In this document: positions 54,516-63,995 of the stretch, in pieces | How positions within the stretch are numbered: position 1 is the stretch's first letter | Layout: each line of letters opens with the position of its first letter | Assembly: GCA_023435895.1 (NCBI GenBank) | Contig: JAEZLH010000030.1 | Coordinates: 13,495 to 77,494, forward strand | Origin: Bacillota bacterium | GTDB taxonomy: Bacteria > Bacillota > Clostridia > Lachnospirales > Lachnospiraceae | Reading direction: 5' to 3' | DNA length: 64,000 bases | Position numbers and translations under genes: made by a program | Notes under the pieces: model-generated | Seen by the model: the letters and a program-made list of their open reading frames with translations, nothing else | Database searches by the model: none | Told to the model about the DNA's origin: nothing

Positions 54516-56348
54516 TTACTCCGCCTTCTCCGATAACAATGCCAGCGGCTCACTCCTTAAATTATTCGAAACCACAATGAAAGAAAGTAAAAATGCAACT
54601 AACACAACCGCTACACAAGTTAGCACTGACACTCCAAGGATTGGCTGAGCATATTGTATCCCTTCCACAGCCCCAGTTGTTTTACTAATGGAGCCCAAGG
54701 TATATTCCGTACTGTAATAATGATTCCCACTAAAGATATTTGCCGTAATGTTGGTCAATAGAAAGCCTAATAAACTTCCGATTACACTACCAACAAAAGC
54801 AATTAGAACTACTCCGCTTACCATTGAAAATTTGCATTCCAGAATGCTCATTCCCAAGGAGCGCTCCATTGCTGTACGTTTTTTTTGCTTTGCAATAAAT
54901 AAATTACAATAAAAGGCAAGTACCAGGAATGAAGCAATGATTCCTGCAACCAACAAAATTGCCGCCATACTCTTAATATTATCAATACCGACCTTCATCT
55001 CTGAATAACCTTTATCATAAAAGGTCAACTCCAAATCCTCTAGACCCAGTTTTTGAAATTGCTTTTTATATTGATCAATGGAACCGTTCGGTATTTGGAA
55101 GGAGGTCGTGTAGCCCATCATAGGGCCATATTCTACAATATTATCTTTATCACTTGATTCTACAGATTTGGAGGGTATGATAATTTCGTTGGGTGCTATC
55201 GTATAACCGCTTGAATTACCTCCTCCTATGGATATATAGGTTCCTACAATCGTATACTGTGAATCACTGAACACAGGATAAGCCTTTCCCTTGGCATTCA
55301 GATATTGAAAGCCTGCCCAGGCTTCATTATCACCAAATGCACGCCCTGCCGAGGATCTATAGTTCGCATAATAAAGTGGCAGCTTAATCTTGTCCCCTAT
55401 CTTTAGATTATTTCTCTTGGCAAAATCCGCTGACACCAAACATACCTTATCTCCATTTTGAAACTCTTCGTTCGTTATGTTATTGCCTGAATTAATATAA
55501 GTGGTACCACTATAAAATGGCACCAATAAATTGGTATTTGCAGTGGGAGTAACCGGAACAGTATGAAAAGGACGATCCATGCATTTTGATAGTTCCAACC
55601 AACGTTTCCCGTGCTCCGTATCATAAAACCCTTCTGTCACTTCTTCGTACAATACTCCTCTCATCTCATCTTCCATTAAGTCTCCATCCTCCGTATATTG
55701 CATAGAGGATACCATTTCAATTGGAGTAAACACTGTTCTTAGCTCGCTGTCACTCTTCCAATCGTAGCTGGCCATCATTGCCATCACATACGTTCTTCCG
55801 GCATATAATTTATCAGGTTTTGGATTATATCGGTCACAAAACCACACCGTGGGTGTATTGAGCGGATATCTGGTAAAAAGTTGTTTTTTAATATTAATCT
55901 CAACCTCATGGTCGGGTATGCAATCTTTATTGACGGTAAACTCTAATATAATTTGACCAATCGACCAATTTGTATTCGGAGGAAGCAGTTGGTAATCTGG
56001 CAAATATGCGCCATAAAAAGGACGTTTCTCCGGTTCGTATAGGTAATGGAACTCTTCCCCCTTTAAAGCAGATAAGGGTATTGGTGCATTATACTTTGAA
56101 ATATATTCATAGCTTGTAACCTTTTTTATGGCATCCCAAACCTCCACTTTATTCATTACTGATTTCTTTTGCTCCACCGTTCCGATTGTTGTAAATACCT
56201 TTTCAAATTCCTTTATATTAGAGGAACTCATAAGCCAAAGATTAATACCCAAGGTGGAAAGAATGGAAGATAACAGAATCAGTATTACAAAGAGGATGGA
56301 TTTTACAGGGGTTCGTAAGATCTGCCTTATACTATTTTGAAAAAGCAT
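54516..56348 (-). CDS. FtsX-like ABC permease (MacB type), second permease
   Basis: A 610-residue permease with one N-terminal membrane segment (about 14-38), a large extracellular domain of about 400 residues, and three C-terminal segments (about 465-490, 510-540, 575-600) in the FtsX pattern. The block MAAILLVAGIIASFLVLAFYCNLFIAKQKKRTAMERSLGMS contains the usual RSLGMS loop that contacts the ATPase. Start: ATG at 56348 with GGAGG six bases upstream; the longer frame overlaps the ATPase gene. It is the third gene of the transporter operon. Peptide or lipoprotein export, or mechanotransmission, are usual roles. Confidence 0.88.
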   Translation of the reverse strand: MLFQNSIRQILRTPVKSILFVILILLSSILSTLGINLWLMSSSNIKEFEKVFTTIGTVEQKKSVMNKVEVWDAIKKVTSYEYISKYNAPIPLSALKGEEFHYLYEPEKRPFYGAYLPDYQLLPPNTNWSIGQIILEFTVNKDCIPDHEVEINIKKQLFTRYPLNTPTVWFCDRYNPKPDKLYAGRTYVMAMMASYDWKSDSELRTVFTPIEMVSSMQYTEDGDLMEDEMRGVLYEEVTEGFYDTEHGKRWLELSKCMDRPFHTVPVTPTANTNLLVPFYSGTTYINSGNNITNEEFQNGDKVCLVSADFAKRNNLKIGDKIKLPLYYANYRSSAGRAFGDNEAWAGFQYLNAKGKAYPVFSDSQYTIVGTYISIGGGNSSGYTIAPNEIIIPSKSVESSDKDNIVEYGPMMGYTTSFQIPNGSIDQYKKQFQKLGLEDLELTFYDKGYSEMKVGIDNIKSMAAILLVAGIIASFLVLAFYCNLFIAKQKKRTAMERSLGMSILECKFSMVSGVVLIAFVGSVIGSLLGFLLTNITANIFSGNHYYSTEYTLGSISKTTGAVEGIQYAQPILGVSVLTCVAVVLVAFLLSFIVVSNNLRSEPLALLSEKAE

Positions 56349-56358
56349 ATAATTCCTC

Positions 56359-57024
56359 CTAATCAACCAGCCTTCCATCCCTCATTCGGAGGATGAAATC
56401 AGCCTTTGCAGCCACTTCTGGATTATGTGTAATAACAATCACCGCATATCCAAGCTTATGAGCAGCATCTTTTAACAGTGTTACAATATTTTTCTCGTTC
56501 TCGGAGTCCAAATTACCGGTGGGTTCATCTGCTAATATTATTTTTCCACCAGCAGCCATTGCTCTGGCGATTGCTACCCTCTGCTGCTCCCCTCCGCTCA
56601 TCATCTGCGGAAACTGGTGCAATACTTGTGTACGTAACCCTACCTGATCAATCAATCTTGCTGCTTTCTCCTTTGCCAAACTTCGCTTTACTCCAGTCAA
56701 TTCCATAGGGAACATAACATTCTCCTGGGCAGTTAACAACGGAAATAAATTAAAGGATTGATAAACGATGGACGCGCTCTCCCTTCGGTAATTATCTCGG
56801 TTCAGACTTGTCATATCTTCTCCGTCAATATAGATTTTTCCCTTAGTAGGAAGATCAAGCCCCCCCAACAGCGATAAAAAAGTACTTTTGCCCGAGCCCG
56901 ATTCCCCAACAATTGCATACATCAGACCATCTTCAAAGGAATAACTGATGCCTCTAACCGCATCGATCTTCTGGTATTTTGACTGATAAGAATAATGAAC
57001 CTCTTCTGCCTTTATAATCTCCAT
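56359..57024 (-). CDS. ABC transporter ATP-binding protein (MacB/LolD type)
   Basis: A 221-residue ATPase with Walker A GESGSGKST near 38, signature MSGGEQQRVAIARAM near 142, Walker B IILADEPTGNLD near 162, and H-loop ITHNP. The LADEPTGNLD block is typical of the LolD/MacB group. It lies between two FtsX permease genes and energises both. GGAGG precedes the ATG. Confidence 0.95.
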   Translation of the reverse strand: MEIIKAEEVHYSYQSKYQKIDAVRGISYSFEDGLMYAIVGESGSGKSTFLSLLGGLDLPTKGKIYIDGEDMTSLNRDNYRRESASIVYQSFNLFPLLTAQENVMFPMELTGVKRSLAKEKAARLIDQVGLRTQVLHQFPQMMSGGEQQRVAIARAMAAGGKIILADEPTGNLDSENEKNIVTLLKDAAHKLGYAVIVITHNPEVAAKADFILRMRDGRLVD

Positions 57025-57037
57025 AATATTTTCCTCC

Positions 57038-58255
57038 TTAATCCCTTTGAGCCAGGGCTTTCATCACATTAATCCTGCCCAGCTGATAAAGCGAAACTGC
57101 GGTACCACCAATCATGCAACCGAGAAATATCAACAGGAGTATGATAAAAAAACTCCCTTCCTGTTTGGTAAGAAGCATGGATAATGTAATTCCCAAACTT
57201 CCACCTACCAACTCTAGGATAGCACTCTCCATTATCAATGTGATAAAGCATAATCGGCTGCTCATGCCAAGGGAACGCATGGTAGCATATTGTCCCCTTC
57301 TATTCTGAATAAGTAAATAAGATGTGATATATCCGATAAAAACCACCAACAGCAAGCATATTGGCATAAAGCTTCTTAAAAGGGCAATATTATCCCGAAT
57401 TCTAGAAGCAGAAAGAATGAAGGTTTCATCATTTACCGCCAACGCATTTCCTGCAAAGGAAAATTCACTGGCCTGATTAATTTCAAGTAAATGAAGTGTT
57501 TCATGCATCTCCTTCTTAAATTGATTAATTTGTAAAGGATTTTTTATGTAAAAGGACGCTGCATTCACTAACAGCGGCACCTTCTTTTCTTGAAATGCCT
57601 CCCTTGCCCATTGAAATGGAACTAGGATTTGTGGTAAATACTCTCCTTCTTTGGAAATTACGCTGCCAGCAATAATAAACTCTTCTGTTTTCAACTGCTG
57701 CTGAGTATATTGATAATCCTTGTCCCGATAATCATAATAGAAAGACAATTTTATGGTTTGGCCAAGCTTCCAGTTCTTCTGCTGTAAAAATCCCTCCTGG
57801 AGGATACAGTATTTCTGATTGGATTGAAGGAAGTCTAATTTCATGCCCTGTAATAGTGTAACATCTTTATCGGTTACTCCGGTCAATGCTTTTATATTCG
57901 TAATAGCGGTTGCATCCATTGTACTATGGATTTTGTTATCACCTTCCAAAAACTCTCCTTCATAGGCAGACAACATTATGGATAGGGATGGCTCTGTTAT
58001 GTACTTTGACTGGAGTATCCCATTAATTATGTCCTCCTTGATAACCAAACCGGTTTGCAGGTTTCCGTTTAAGCTAGTGATTTGAGCTTGTACCTTTATG
58101 GAATCCGATATATGTGATAACTGTTGCTGATTGCTCTCCAGCGCTCCCATAAATAGATTTAACAGAACAACGAGCGCCATACAAATAAGAAGGTTTAATA
58201 TACTTTTTACCTTGTAACGTATGATGTTAGTGAATGCCAAACGAATGCTGAACAT
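57038..58255 (-). CDS. FtsX-like ABC permease, first permease
   Basis: A 405-residue permease: one membrane segment (about 17-38), an extracellular domain of about 240 residues, and three C-terminal segments (about 290-315, 335-358, 362-388), with RRGQYATMRSLGMSSR between the last two groups. It lies 13 bases before the ATPase gene and is shorter than its partner permease because of a smaller outside domain. GGAGG is near the ATG. First gene of the operon. Confidence 0.88.
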   Translation of the reverse strand: MFSIRLAFTNIIRYKVKSILNLLICMALVVLLNLFMGALESNQQQLSHISDSIKVQAQITSLNGNLQTGLVIKEDIINGILQSKYITEPSLSIMLSAYEGEFLEGDNKIHSTMDATAITNIKALTGVTDKDVTLLQGMKLDFLQSNQKYCILQEGFLQQKNWKLGQTIKLSFYYDYRDKDYQYTQQQLKTEEFIIAGSVISKEGEYLPQILVPFQWAREAFQEKKVPLLVNAASFYIKNPLQINQFKKEMHETLHLLEINQASEFSFAGNALAVNDETFILSASRIRDNIALLRSFMPICLLLVVFIGYITSYLLIQNRRGQYATMRSLGMSSRLCFITLIMESAILELVGGSLGITLSMLLTKQEGSFFIILLLIFLGCMIGGTAVSLYQLGRINVMKALAQRD

Positions 58256-58348
58256 ATTTCCTCCCTCCTCTCTTTCTCATAAGGGTTTATATTTCAATAA
58301 TTTACCATTTTATTATAATACTATCCTTTGATCAATTGCAATACATAC

Positions 58349-58379
58349 AAAAAGAAAGAGGATATTCCCTCGGCTTTTT
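58349..58379 (-). terminator. Probable terminator of the 200-residue protein gene
   Basis: On the minus strand AAAAAG...GAGG pairs with CCTC...CTTTTT, a composite stem ending in a T-run. Confidence 0.5.
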
Positions 58380-58381
58380 GA

Positions 58382-58494
58382 TTACTGTTCACTCCAAAAT
58401 TAAGGATATGATTTCGACAAATGCAAATACTCCTTTTCGGAAATCATTTATCGAAATCATTATGCCTAGTTCTGAATGGAGAGTGAACAGTAAC
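58382..58494. mobile_element. Palindromic miniature element, deleted copy C (about 113 bp)
   Basis: The ends TTACTGTTCACTCC and GAGTGAACAGTAAC match copy B at 51419. ATGATTTCGACAAATG pairs with CATTTATCGAAATCAT inside. Compared with copy B it lacks the central part of about 95 bases, exactly between two similar CGACAAATG/CGACGAATG sequences. Confidence 0.8.
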
Positions 58495-58599
58495 GCTTTA
58501 TGCCTGGGAAAACCCTCTTTTCTATACTGTTATATCTACATTACTTTTATTCTATTCTGATTTAATTACCCTGGAACCCAATCCCACTTTGCTAATTTA

Positions 58600-59202
58600 T
58601 CATTTCTTTTCATATTCCATAACCGCCAAATCAACAACCTCAGATATATCTTGTTTGCTGGTAATGCTAATTCTCTTAAAGTAACTATCCTGATAGGAGT
58701 AATATTCACACAATTCTCTTAGCTCCTCAAATTCTCCCCTGGCCTGTGTAAATGCGTCAATCATTTCTTCGGAAGAGTTGTTCTTCCACACATAGCAGAA
58801 GGCATTGTAGTTCGCTATTACTTCAACCATATCACTAATTTGATCAGCTTGAACCGGTACACCCAGCTGATAGTGATTTACCTTTTCACCGGCAGTAATT
58901 TTTATGCCAAGCACTCGATTGTCAGCCTCTTTTTTCAGAATCAGCTCCTTAAAGTCAATTCCCTTCCCCTTTAATTCATCCCTAACTTTTTGAATCAACT
59001 TTTGTACCTTATCTTCTCCCTTTTCATAAAACATAGCTGAATCTATGAGAAAAAGACAGGAGTGCTCTCCAACAAGTTTTTTATATAATACCGTAAGAAA
59101 CTCCTGATTATTTTTTAACTTATCATAATCAATATAATACTGATTGCTCTCATTCTTAAACGCTTTTTCCACCTTTAGCTTCTTTCCTTGAAACAATCCC
59201 AT
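58600..59202 (-). CDS. Unknown cytoplasmic protein, 200 residues
   Basis: I do not recognise this family. It has no signal peptide or membrane segment, is rich in Lys and Glu, and begins MGLFQGKKLKVEKAF. Two blocks read like alpha/beta units: HSCLFLIDSAMFYEKGEDKVQKLIQKVRDELKGKG and NRVLGIKITAGEKVNHYQLGVPVQADQISDMVEVI. GGAGG precedes the ATG. It has a terminator of its own and stands between the ABC operon and the methionine genes with no obvious link to either. Confidence 0.7.
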   Translation of the reverse strand: MGLFQGKKLKVEKAFKNESNQYYIDYDKLKNNQEFLTVLYKKLVGEHSCLFLIDSAMFYEKGEDKVQKLIQKVRDELKGKGIDFKELILKKEADNRVLGIKITAGEKVNHYQLGVPVQADQISDMVEVIANYNAFCYVWKNNSSEEMIDAFTQARGEFEELRELCEYYSYQDSYFKRISITSKQDISEVVDLAVMEYEKK

Positions 59203-59294
59203 TTCGTTTTCCTCCGTTTATTATCCTAATTGGTAATAATGATTTAATCAGCTCCGTACTAATTTAGCTGAACTCTACTTCCTATGCCACTATA

Positions 59295-61829
59295 TTATAG
59301 TTCCATAAACCTTTTCACCAACGCTACCGCAGATTGTGCATCCTCCGAATATCCGTCCGCACCAATTTCCAGTGCATATCCCTCCGTAATAACCGCGCCT
59401 CCAACCATGATTTTGGCCGTTACGCCGGCTTCCTTTGCTAGATCCACAACCCTTCTCATCTCCACCATAGTGGTTGTCATTAGAGCGGAAAGACCGATAA
59501 TATCTGCATTCTCTTCTTTCGCGGTCTGTATGATTTTCTCGGAAGGCACATCCTTTCCCAAATCAATCACACGATAACCATAATTTCTCAACATTAATAC
59601 AACCAAATTCTTACCGATGTCATGGATATCTCCCGCTACGGTTGCAATTACTATGGTTCCCTTGACTGAAGTTTCCTTCTTTTCTATCTTTGGTTCCAGG
59701 TAATCAATTGCGGTTTTCATCGTCTCTGCACCGGATATTAGCTGGGGTAAAAAATAAATCTGTTTATCAAATAGGGAGCCTACTTCATTAATCGCCGGAA
59801 TTAACGTTTCTTCAATTAAGAAGTCCGGCTTCGTTCCTAGCTCCAGCTCTTTTTCCACAAGGGAAAGGATTGTTTTTTTCTTTCCTTTTACTACCGCTTC
59901 AAAGATTTCCTTTTTATAGTCTGCACTTTGATCAAGATGCTGTTCATGACTTGGTGCTGCCCCTGGAGTACAGCATGCATCCTTAGGGGTGCTTGGAGCT
60001 TCCTTAGGCTGCGGTTTTAATGCCTGAGCTCCTGCAGACGTAATGGTTGTAGGTCTTGAGGTGACACGCTCAATATAGCTCTCTGCAGCATCCTCTAGCC
60101 CGCGAAGCAGGTCTGCTGCCAAGGCGGTATTGACAAGAAGATCCTGAGATGGATTGGCAATGGCCATCGTTAATCCGCTTTGTATTGCAAAGGACAAAAA
60201 TGTACTGTTCACAAACTGTCTTTCCGGAAGTCCAAAGGAAATATTCGATAGACCCACAATGGTGGCAATACCAAGCTCCTCCTTGCAGTAACGGATGGTC
60301 TGCAGAGCATCAATAGATGCCTGTTTATTTGCTCCAACGGTATTTACTAAACCATCAACAATTATATCTTCCTTGGTTAATCCAAATTCATTGGCTCTTG
60401 TTAGTATCGTCTGAATGATTTGTTTCTTCTCTTCTATATCCTTTGGAAGACCATGATCGGATAAGGGAAGGAGAATGAACATGGCACCATATTTTTTTGC
60501 AAGGGGAATGAGCTTTTCAAACTTCTCCTTCTCCAGTGAAATCGAATTAATTAACGCCCTGCCGGGATAAAGGCGCAACGCAGCCTCCACTACAGGAACA
60601 TGACTGGAATCGATACAAAGTGGAAGCTTACAAGCCTGTATTGCCTCCTGCATTACAAGCAGCATCACTTCTTTTTCATCAATGCCGTTCATTCCAACGT
60701 TGATATCCAAAATACTTGCACCAAGCTCTGCCTGTTCACTCGCCATCTGATTGACGATTTCCAGCTTTCCTTCCCTTAATTCTGCTTGAAGGGCTTTTTT
60801 GCCAGTGGGATTGATCCGCTCCCCTACAATCATGAATTTGCCATCCAGAGGAATCACAAGGGTATCTGATTCCGTGGTCAGTGCTCTGATATGTGTATTC
60901 TTAATAGGATGCTGTTTTCTCTTACTTACTTGCTTTGTTAATAATTCAATATGCTTGGGTGTGGAACCGCAACACCCCCCTACAATACTTGCTCCCGCTT
61001 CTACCAATTTCTCTACTTCTAAGGCAAATTCCTCTGCCTCCATAGGGAATACTGTCTCATTCTCCACCAGAATCGGAATACCTGCATTGGGCTTTGCCAT
61101 AATGGGTACGTAGGCGTACTCGTTCATTTCTTTCACAATATCATACATTTTATCCGGCCCTGTGGAACAATTAACCCCAATTGCATCCGCGCCCATGCTT
61201 TGAAGTACGATAACGGCAGTCTTTGGATCGGTTCCAAATAAGGTTCTACCGTTTTCTGCAAAGGTAAGGGATACAATTACAGGTAAGTCACAGGTTTCCT
61301 TCACCGCAAGCAGTGCTGCCCTACATTCTTGAAGGCTCATCATCGTCTCTACTACAATCAAATCCACTCCAGCCGAAACAATATAGCCAAGTTGCTCCTT
61401 ATATACCTCAACCAGCTCTTCAAAAGGCAGATTCCCAACCGGCTGCACCTGCTCACCGGTCATGGTAAGGTCACCGGCGATATATAATTTTCGGGTATCA
61501 CCTGAGTGTTCAAGATAGCGTTCTATCGCTTTCTTTGAAACCTCTACAAGCCCTTTATTAATCTCCTCAATTTGATTCTCAAGCCCGTATTCCGCAAGTT
61601 TGATACGATTAGCGGTAAAGGTTGGTGCCAACACAATATCCGATCCCGCTTCAAAGAATTCACGTTGTAGATCGATTAATATCTCCTTATTCGCTAAGAT
61701 CCATTCTTCCGGGCAAACACCGGTGGGCATACCTCTCTTTTGCAGATTACTTCCGGTTGCACCGTCCATTAACACGATTTTTGATTCAATCAGTTGCAAA
61801 AATTCCTTCTTTGTCATCCAACATCCCAT
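59295..61829 (-). CDS. Cobalamin-dependent methionine synthase core (MetH-like, no reactivation domain)
   Basis: Transfers the methyl group from methyl-tetrahydrofolate through cobalamin to homocysteine. Domains in order: homocysteine-binding barrel (about 5-300) with zinc-type Cys near 219 (NCSTGP) and 283-284 (GGCCGSTP); pterin-binding barrel (about 320-590, with GERINPTGKK and ILDINVG); a Pro/Ala-rich linker containing CCTPG (about 605-645); cobalamin-binding cap and domain (about 645-844) with DIHDIGKN near 733. The AdoMet-binding reactivation domain of E. coli MetH is absent, as in many anaerobes. The start is uncertain between ATGs at 61829 and 61817 (MTKKEF); neither has a strong site. 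The next gene upstream supplies the methyl-folate. Confidence 0.92.
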   Translation of the reverse strand: MGCWMTKKEFLQLIESKIVLMDGATGSNLQKRGMPTGVCPEEWILANKEILIDLQREFFEAGSDIVLAPTFTANRIKLAEYGLENQIEEINKGLVEVSKKAIERYLEHSGDTRKLYIAGDLTMTGEQVQPVGNLPFEELVEVYKEQLGYIVSAGVDLIVVETMMSLQECRAALLAVKETCDLPVIVSLTFAENGRTLFGTDPKTAVIVLQSMGADAIGVNCSTGPDKMYDIVKEMNEYAYVPIMAKPNAGIPILVENETVFPMEAEEFALEVEKLVEAGASIVGGCCGSTPKHIELLTKQVSKRKQHPIKNTHIRALTTESDTLVIPLDGKFMIVGERINPTGKKALQAELREGKLEIVNQMASEQAELGASILDINVGMNGIDEKEVMLLVMQEAIQACKLPLCIDSSHVPVVEAALRLYPGRALINSISLEKEKFEKLIPLAKKYGAMFILLPLSDHGLPKDIEEKKQIIQTILTRANEFGLTKEDIIVDGLVNTVGANKQASIDALQTIRYCKEELGIATIVGLSNISFGLPERQFVNSTFLSFAIQSGLTMAIANPSQDLLVNTALAADLLRGLEDAAESYIERVTSRPTTITSAGAQALKPQPKEAPSTPKDACCTPGAAPSHEQHLDQSADYKKEIFEAVVKGKKKTILSLVEKELELGTKPDFLIEETLIPAINEVGSLFDKQIYFLPQLISGAETMKTAIDYLEPKIEKKETSVKGTIVIATVAGDIHDIGKNLVVLMLRNYGYRVIDLGKDVPSEKIIQTAKEENADIIGLSALMTTTMVEMRRVVDLAKEAGVTAKIMVGGAVITEGYALEIGADGYSEDAQSAVALVKRFMEL

Positions 61830-61897
61830 CCATTTCTTTCAATCTGTCTTTTTAACGGAAGTAATCCTTCTATATTTGACGCCGGTTATCTCCGTTC

Positions 61898-63694
61898 TTA
61901 TCTCAACATTTTGTCCATCAGTCCCACACGGTTAAAAGGTAACATAAAGTAATATCCGTCTGCCACAGGCTCCAATAACTCCATTACTTCTCTTGCAATC
62001 TCCGCTCCCACATTCTCTGCTTCTTCCTTAGTCATATCCGGTCGATAGCGTCCCACAACTTCGTCCGGCACATTAATCCCAGTGAATTCATTCTTTATAA
62101 AACATGCATTTCGATAACTTACAAGAGGCATAATTCCACATAAAATCTTCGTGTCCACACAGCTTTTTATCTCATGAATTCGTTCCACATCTTCCTTTGA
62201 ATAAATTGGCTGTGTTAAAAAGTATGTGGCTCCCGCTTCGATTTTCCTCTTCATTCGTTCCACCACACTATTTAAACTTCCTCTTGCATGATTGAGCGCA
62301 CCACCATAGGATAATGGTTCATTCGGAAAATGTTCAATATTCATCTCTTTTACAAAATCCATTAACTTAATGGAATTATAGTCAAATACGCTGGTTGTTT
62401 TAACCCTGCTGTCACTGGGTACGGGATCTCCTGTCACAACTAAAAGGTTTCTGATTCCATGTATATAGGCTCCCAGTAATGTGGAGCGAATTGAAATCAT
62501 ATTGCGATCTCTACAGCAAATATGAGGCATTACACCAAGTCCGGTCTCCTCGGCTATCTTAATACTCATCAAAATAGAATCCACCCTGCTGCGTCCCATG
62601 GGAGAATCCGCAAAGGTTATAATATCCGCACCGCTTCCCTTTAAGCTATGGGCGCATTCCATCACCCTGTCTATATCCGCATCATAGGGGGGATCAAGCT
62701 CTACTGCAATTACCTTTTTGCCGCTCTTTAATAATGCTTCAAACGCATTTTCTTTCACTGACAAAACTTCTTCAATCTTATTATTTCTTCGATCACGTTT
62801 GATTTTTGGATGTTCCCCAGCATCAAAACTCATCGCCAAATCCTTAATATATTCTGGGGTAGTACCACAACATCCTCCAACCAGGTCAACCCCAAGCTCA
62901 GCGATTCGCTTCATGTTGTCTGTGAAGTAGTCAGCGTTATCCATAAATACCATACGATTTTGCATTTGCTCGGGGTAGCCTGCATTGGGTGCTACATAGA
63001 TTAATCTATCCTCTGGAAATCTAATGTTTTTCACAATCTGATACATGTGTCCGGAACCCACACCACAATTTAAGCCACAGGCATCAATTCCATCAATTTT
63101 ACTTGCATTCTCCAATATTCGCTCTGCTCTTGTTCCGTAAGAGGTATACCCATTCTTATTTACAGAAAAGCTGGCTAATATAAAAAATTCCGGATTTTTT
63201 TGCTTTATATATGGAATAAGTTTTTCAATATAATGAATCGTAGAAAAAGTCTCAAAGTGAATTCCATCAAGCCCTTCCTCAAAAAAAATGTCACACATCT
63301 TTTTGTATTCCGATAAAATCTCATCTTCTTTCGTAGCAGCATTCTCAGGAATAGGTCCAATATCACCCAATATCCAGATATTAGAATACTCCTGTTGCTC
63401 CTGGTTCCATTCTAGTACCGCCTCTTTTGCAATCCTAGCTGCTGCTTTTATTAATTCTTCCTGCTCCTGCTCATCAATCCCAAGAACCTCACGATTTGCA
63501 GCAAAAGTGTTGGTTCGAAGTATTCTTGCTCCTGCCAAAATATATTCTTTATGAATCCCCTTAATCAAATCAGGTGACGAGGTATTCGCCACTTCTGAAA
63601 TCGCTCCCGGCTGGTTTGTGATAGTGGAATAATAAGTGCCCATGGAACCATCCGGTATCAATCTATGCGTCTCCAAATAATCCTTCAATCTCAT
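61898..63694 (-). CDS. yitJ: Homocysteine S-methyltransferase / methylene-THF reductase fusion (YitJ type)
   Basis: Bifunctional: an N-terminal homocysteine methyltransferase domain (about 1-290; zinc-type Cys in NCGVGSG near 208 and GGCCGTTPE near 273) and a C-terminal methylenetetrahydrofolate reductase domain (about 310-598; VELDPPYDADIDRV, ITFADSPMGRSRVD, VTGDPVPSD, TQPIYSKEDVERI). It can produce 5-methyl-THF for the MetH-like enzyme encoded 68 bases downstream, so the two form a methionine unit. AAGGA lies nine bases before the ATG. No S-box (SAM) riboswitch is visible in its leader. Confidence 0.93.
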   Translation of the reverse strand: MRLKDYLETHRLIPDGSMGTYYSTITNQPGAISEVANTSSPDLIKGIHKEYILAGARILRTNTFAANREVLGIDEQEQEELIKAAARIAKEAVLEWNQEQQEYSNIWILGDIGPIPENAATKEDEILSEYKKMCDIFFEEGLDGIHFETFSTIHYIEKLIPYIKQKNPEFFILASFSVNKNGYTSYGTRAERILENASKIDGIDACGLNCGVGSGHMYQIVKNIRFPEDRLIYVAPNAGYPEQMQNRMVFMDNADYFTDNMKRIAELGVDLVGGCCGTTPEYIKDLAMSFDAGEHPKIKRDRRNNKIEEVLSVKENAFEALLKSGKKVIAVELDPPYDADIDRVMECAHSLKGSGADIITFADSPMGRSRVDSILMSIKIAEETGLGVMPHICCRDRNMISIRSTLLGAYIHGIRNLLVVTGDPVPSDSRVKTTSVFDYNSIKLMDFVKEMNIEHFPNEPLSYGGALNHARGSLNSVVERMKRKIEAGATYFLTQPIYSKEDVERIHEIKSCVDTKILCGIMPLVSYRNACFIKNEFTGINVPDEVVGRYRPDMTKEEAENVGAEIAREVMELLEPVADGYYFMLPFNRVGLMDKMLR

Positions 63695-63753
63695 CCTGCA
63701 TCTTCCTTACTGTATTATGTATAAATAAACATTTTCCATCATTAATTTTCACT

Positions 63754-63782
63754 ATTATATATTATTCCGGTTACCATAACAA
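63754..63782 (-). promoter_or_regulatory. Promoter of the yitJ-metH unit
   Basis: On the minus strand: TTGTTA (63782-63777), 17-base spacer, TATAAT (63759-63754), about 60 bases before the start codon. Confidence 0.65.
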
Positions 63783-63911
63783 GCATTTTATAGAAACTAG
63801 AATAGATTTTGGTGATGAGTAAAATCAAGCCTGAAATTATTGTTACCATGTGGATAACCCTCGCTAATCTGCTCTTAGAGTATAATTAGTGTTGGCAAAA
63901 ATTGAATAAAA

Positions 63912-63937
63912 TAAAAGAAGTGGGCATAACCCACTTC
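63912..63937 (-). terminator. Terminator of a minus-strand gene beyond the window
   Basis: GAAGTGGG (63918-63924 region) pairs with CCCACTTC (63930-63937), five-base loop; on the minus strand TTTTATTTTATT follows. The gene it serves would lie to the right of the window. Confidence 0.6.
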
Positions 63938-63995
63938 CTATCATACAGTAAAATCCTTATAATTAAGTTGTCGAGACAAAAAGATAGGAGGCTGT

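Noticed and set aside
63695..63900. SAM (S-box) riboswitch upstream of yitJ
   Set aside because: None of the conserved S-box elements or a terminator could be found in the leader.
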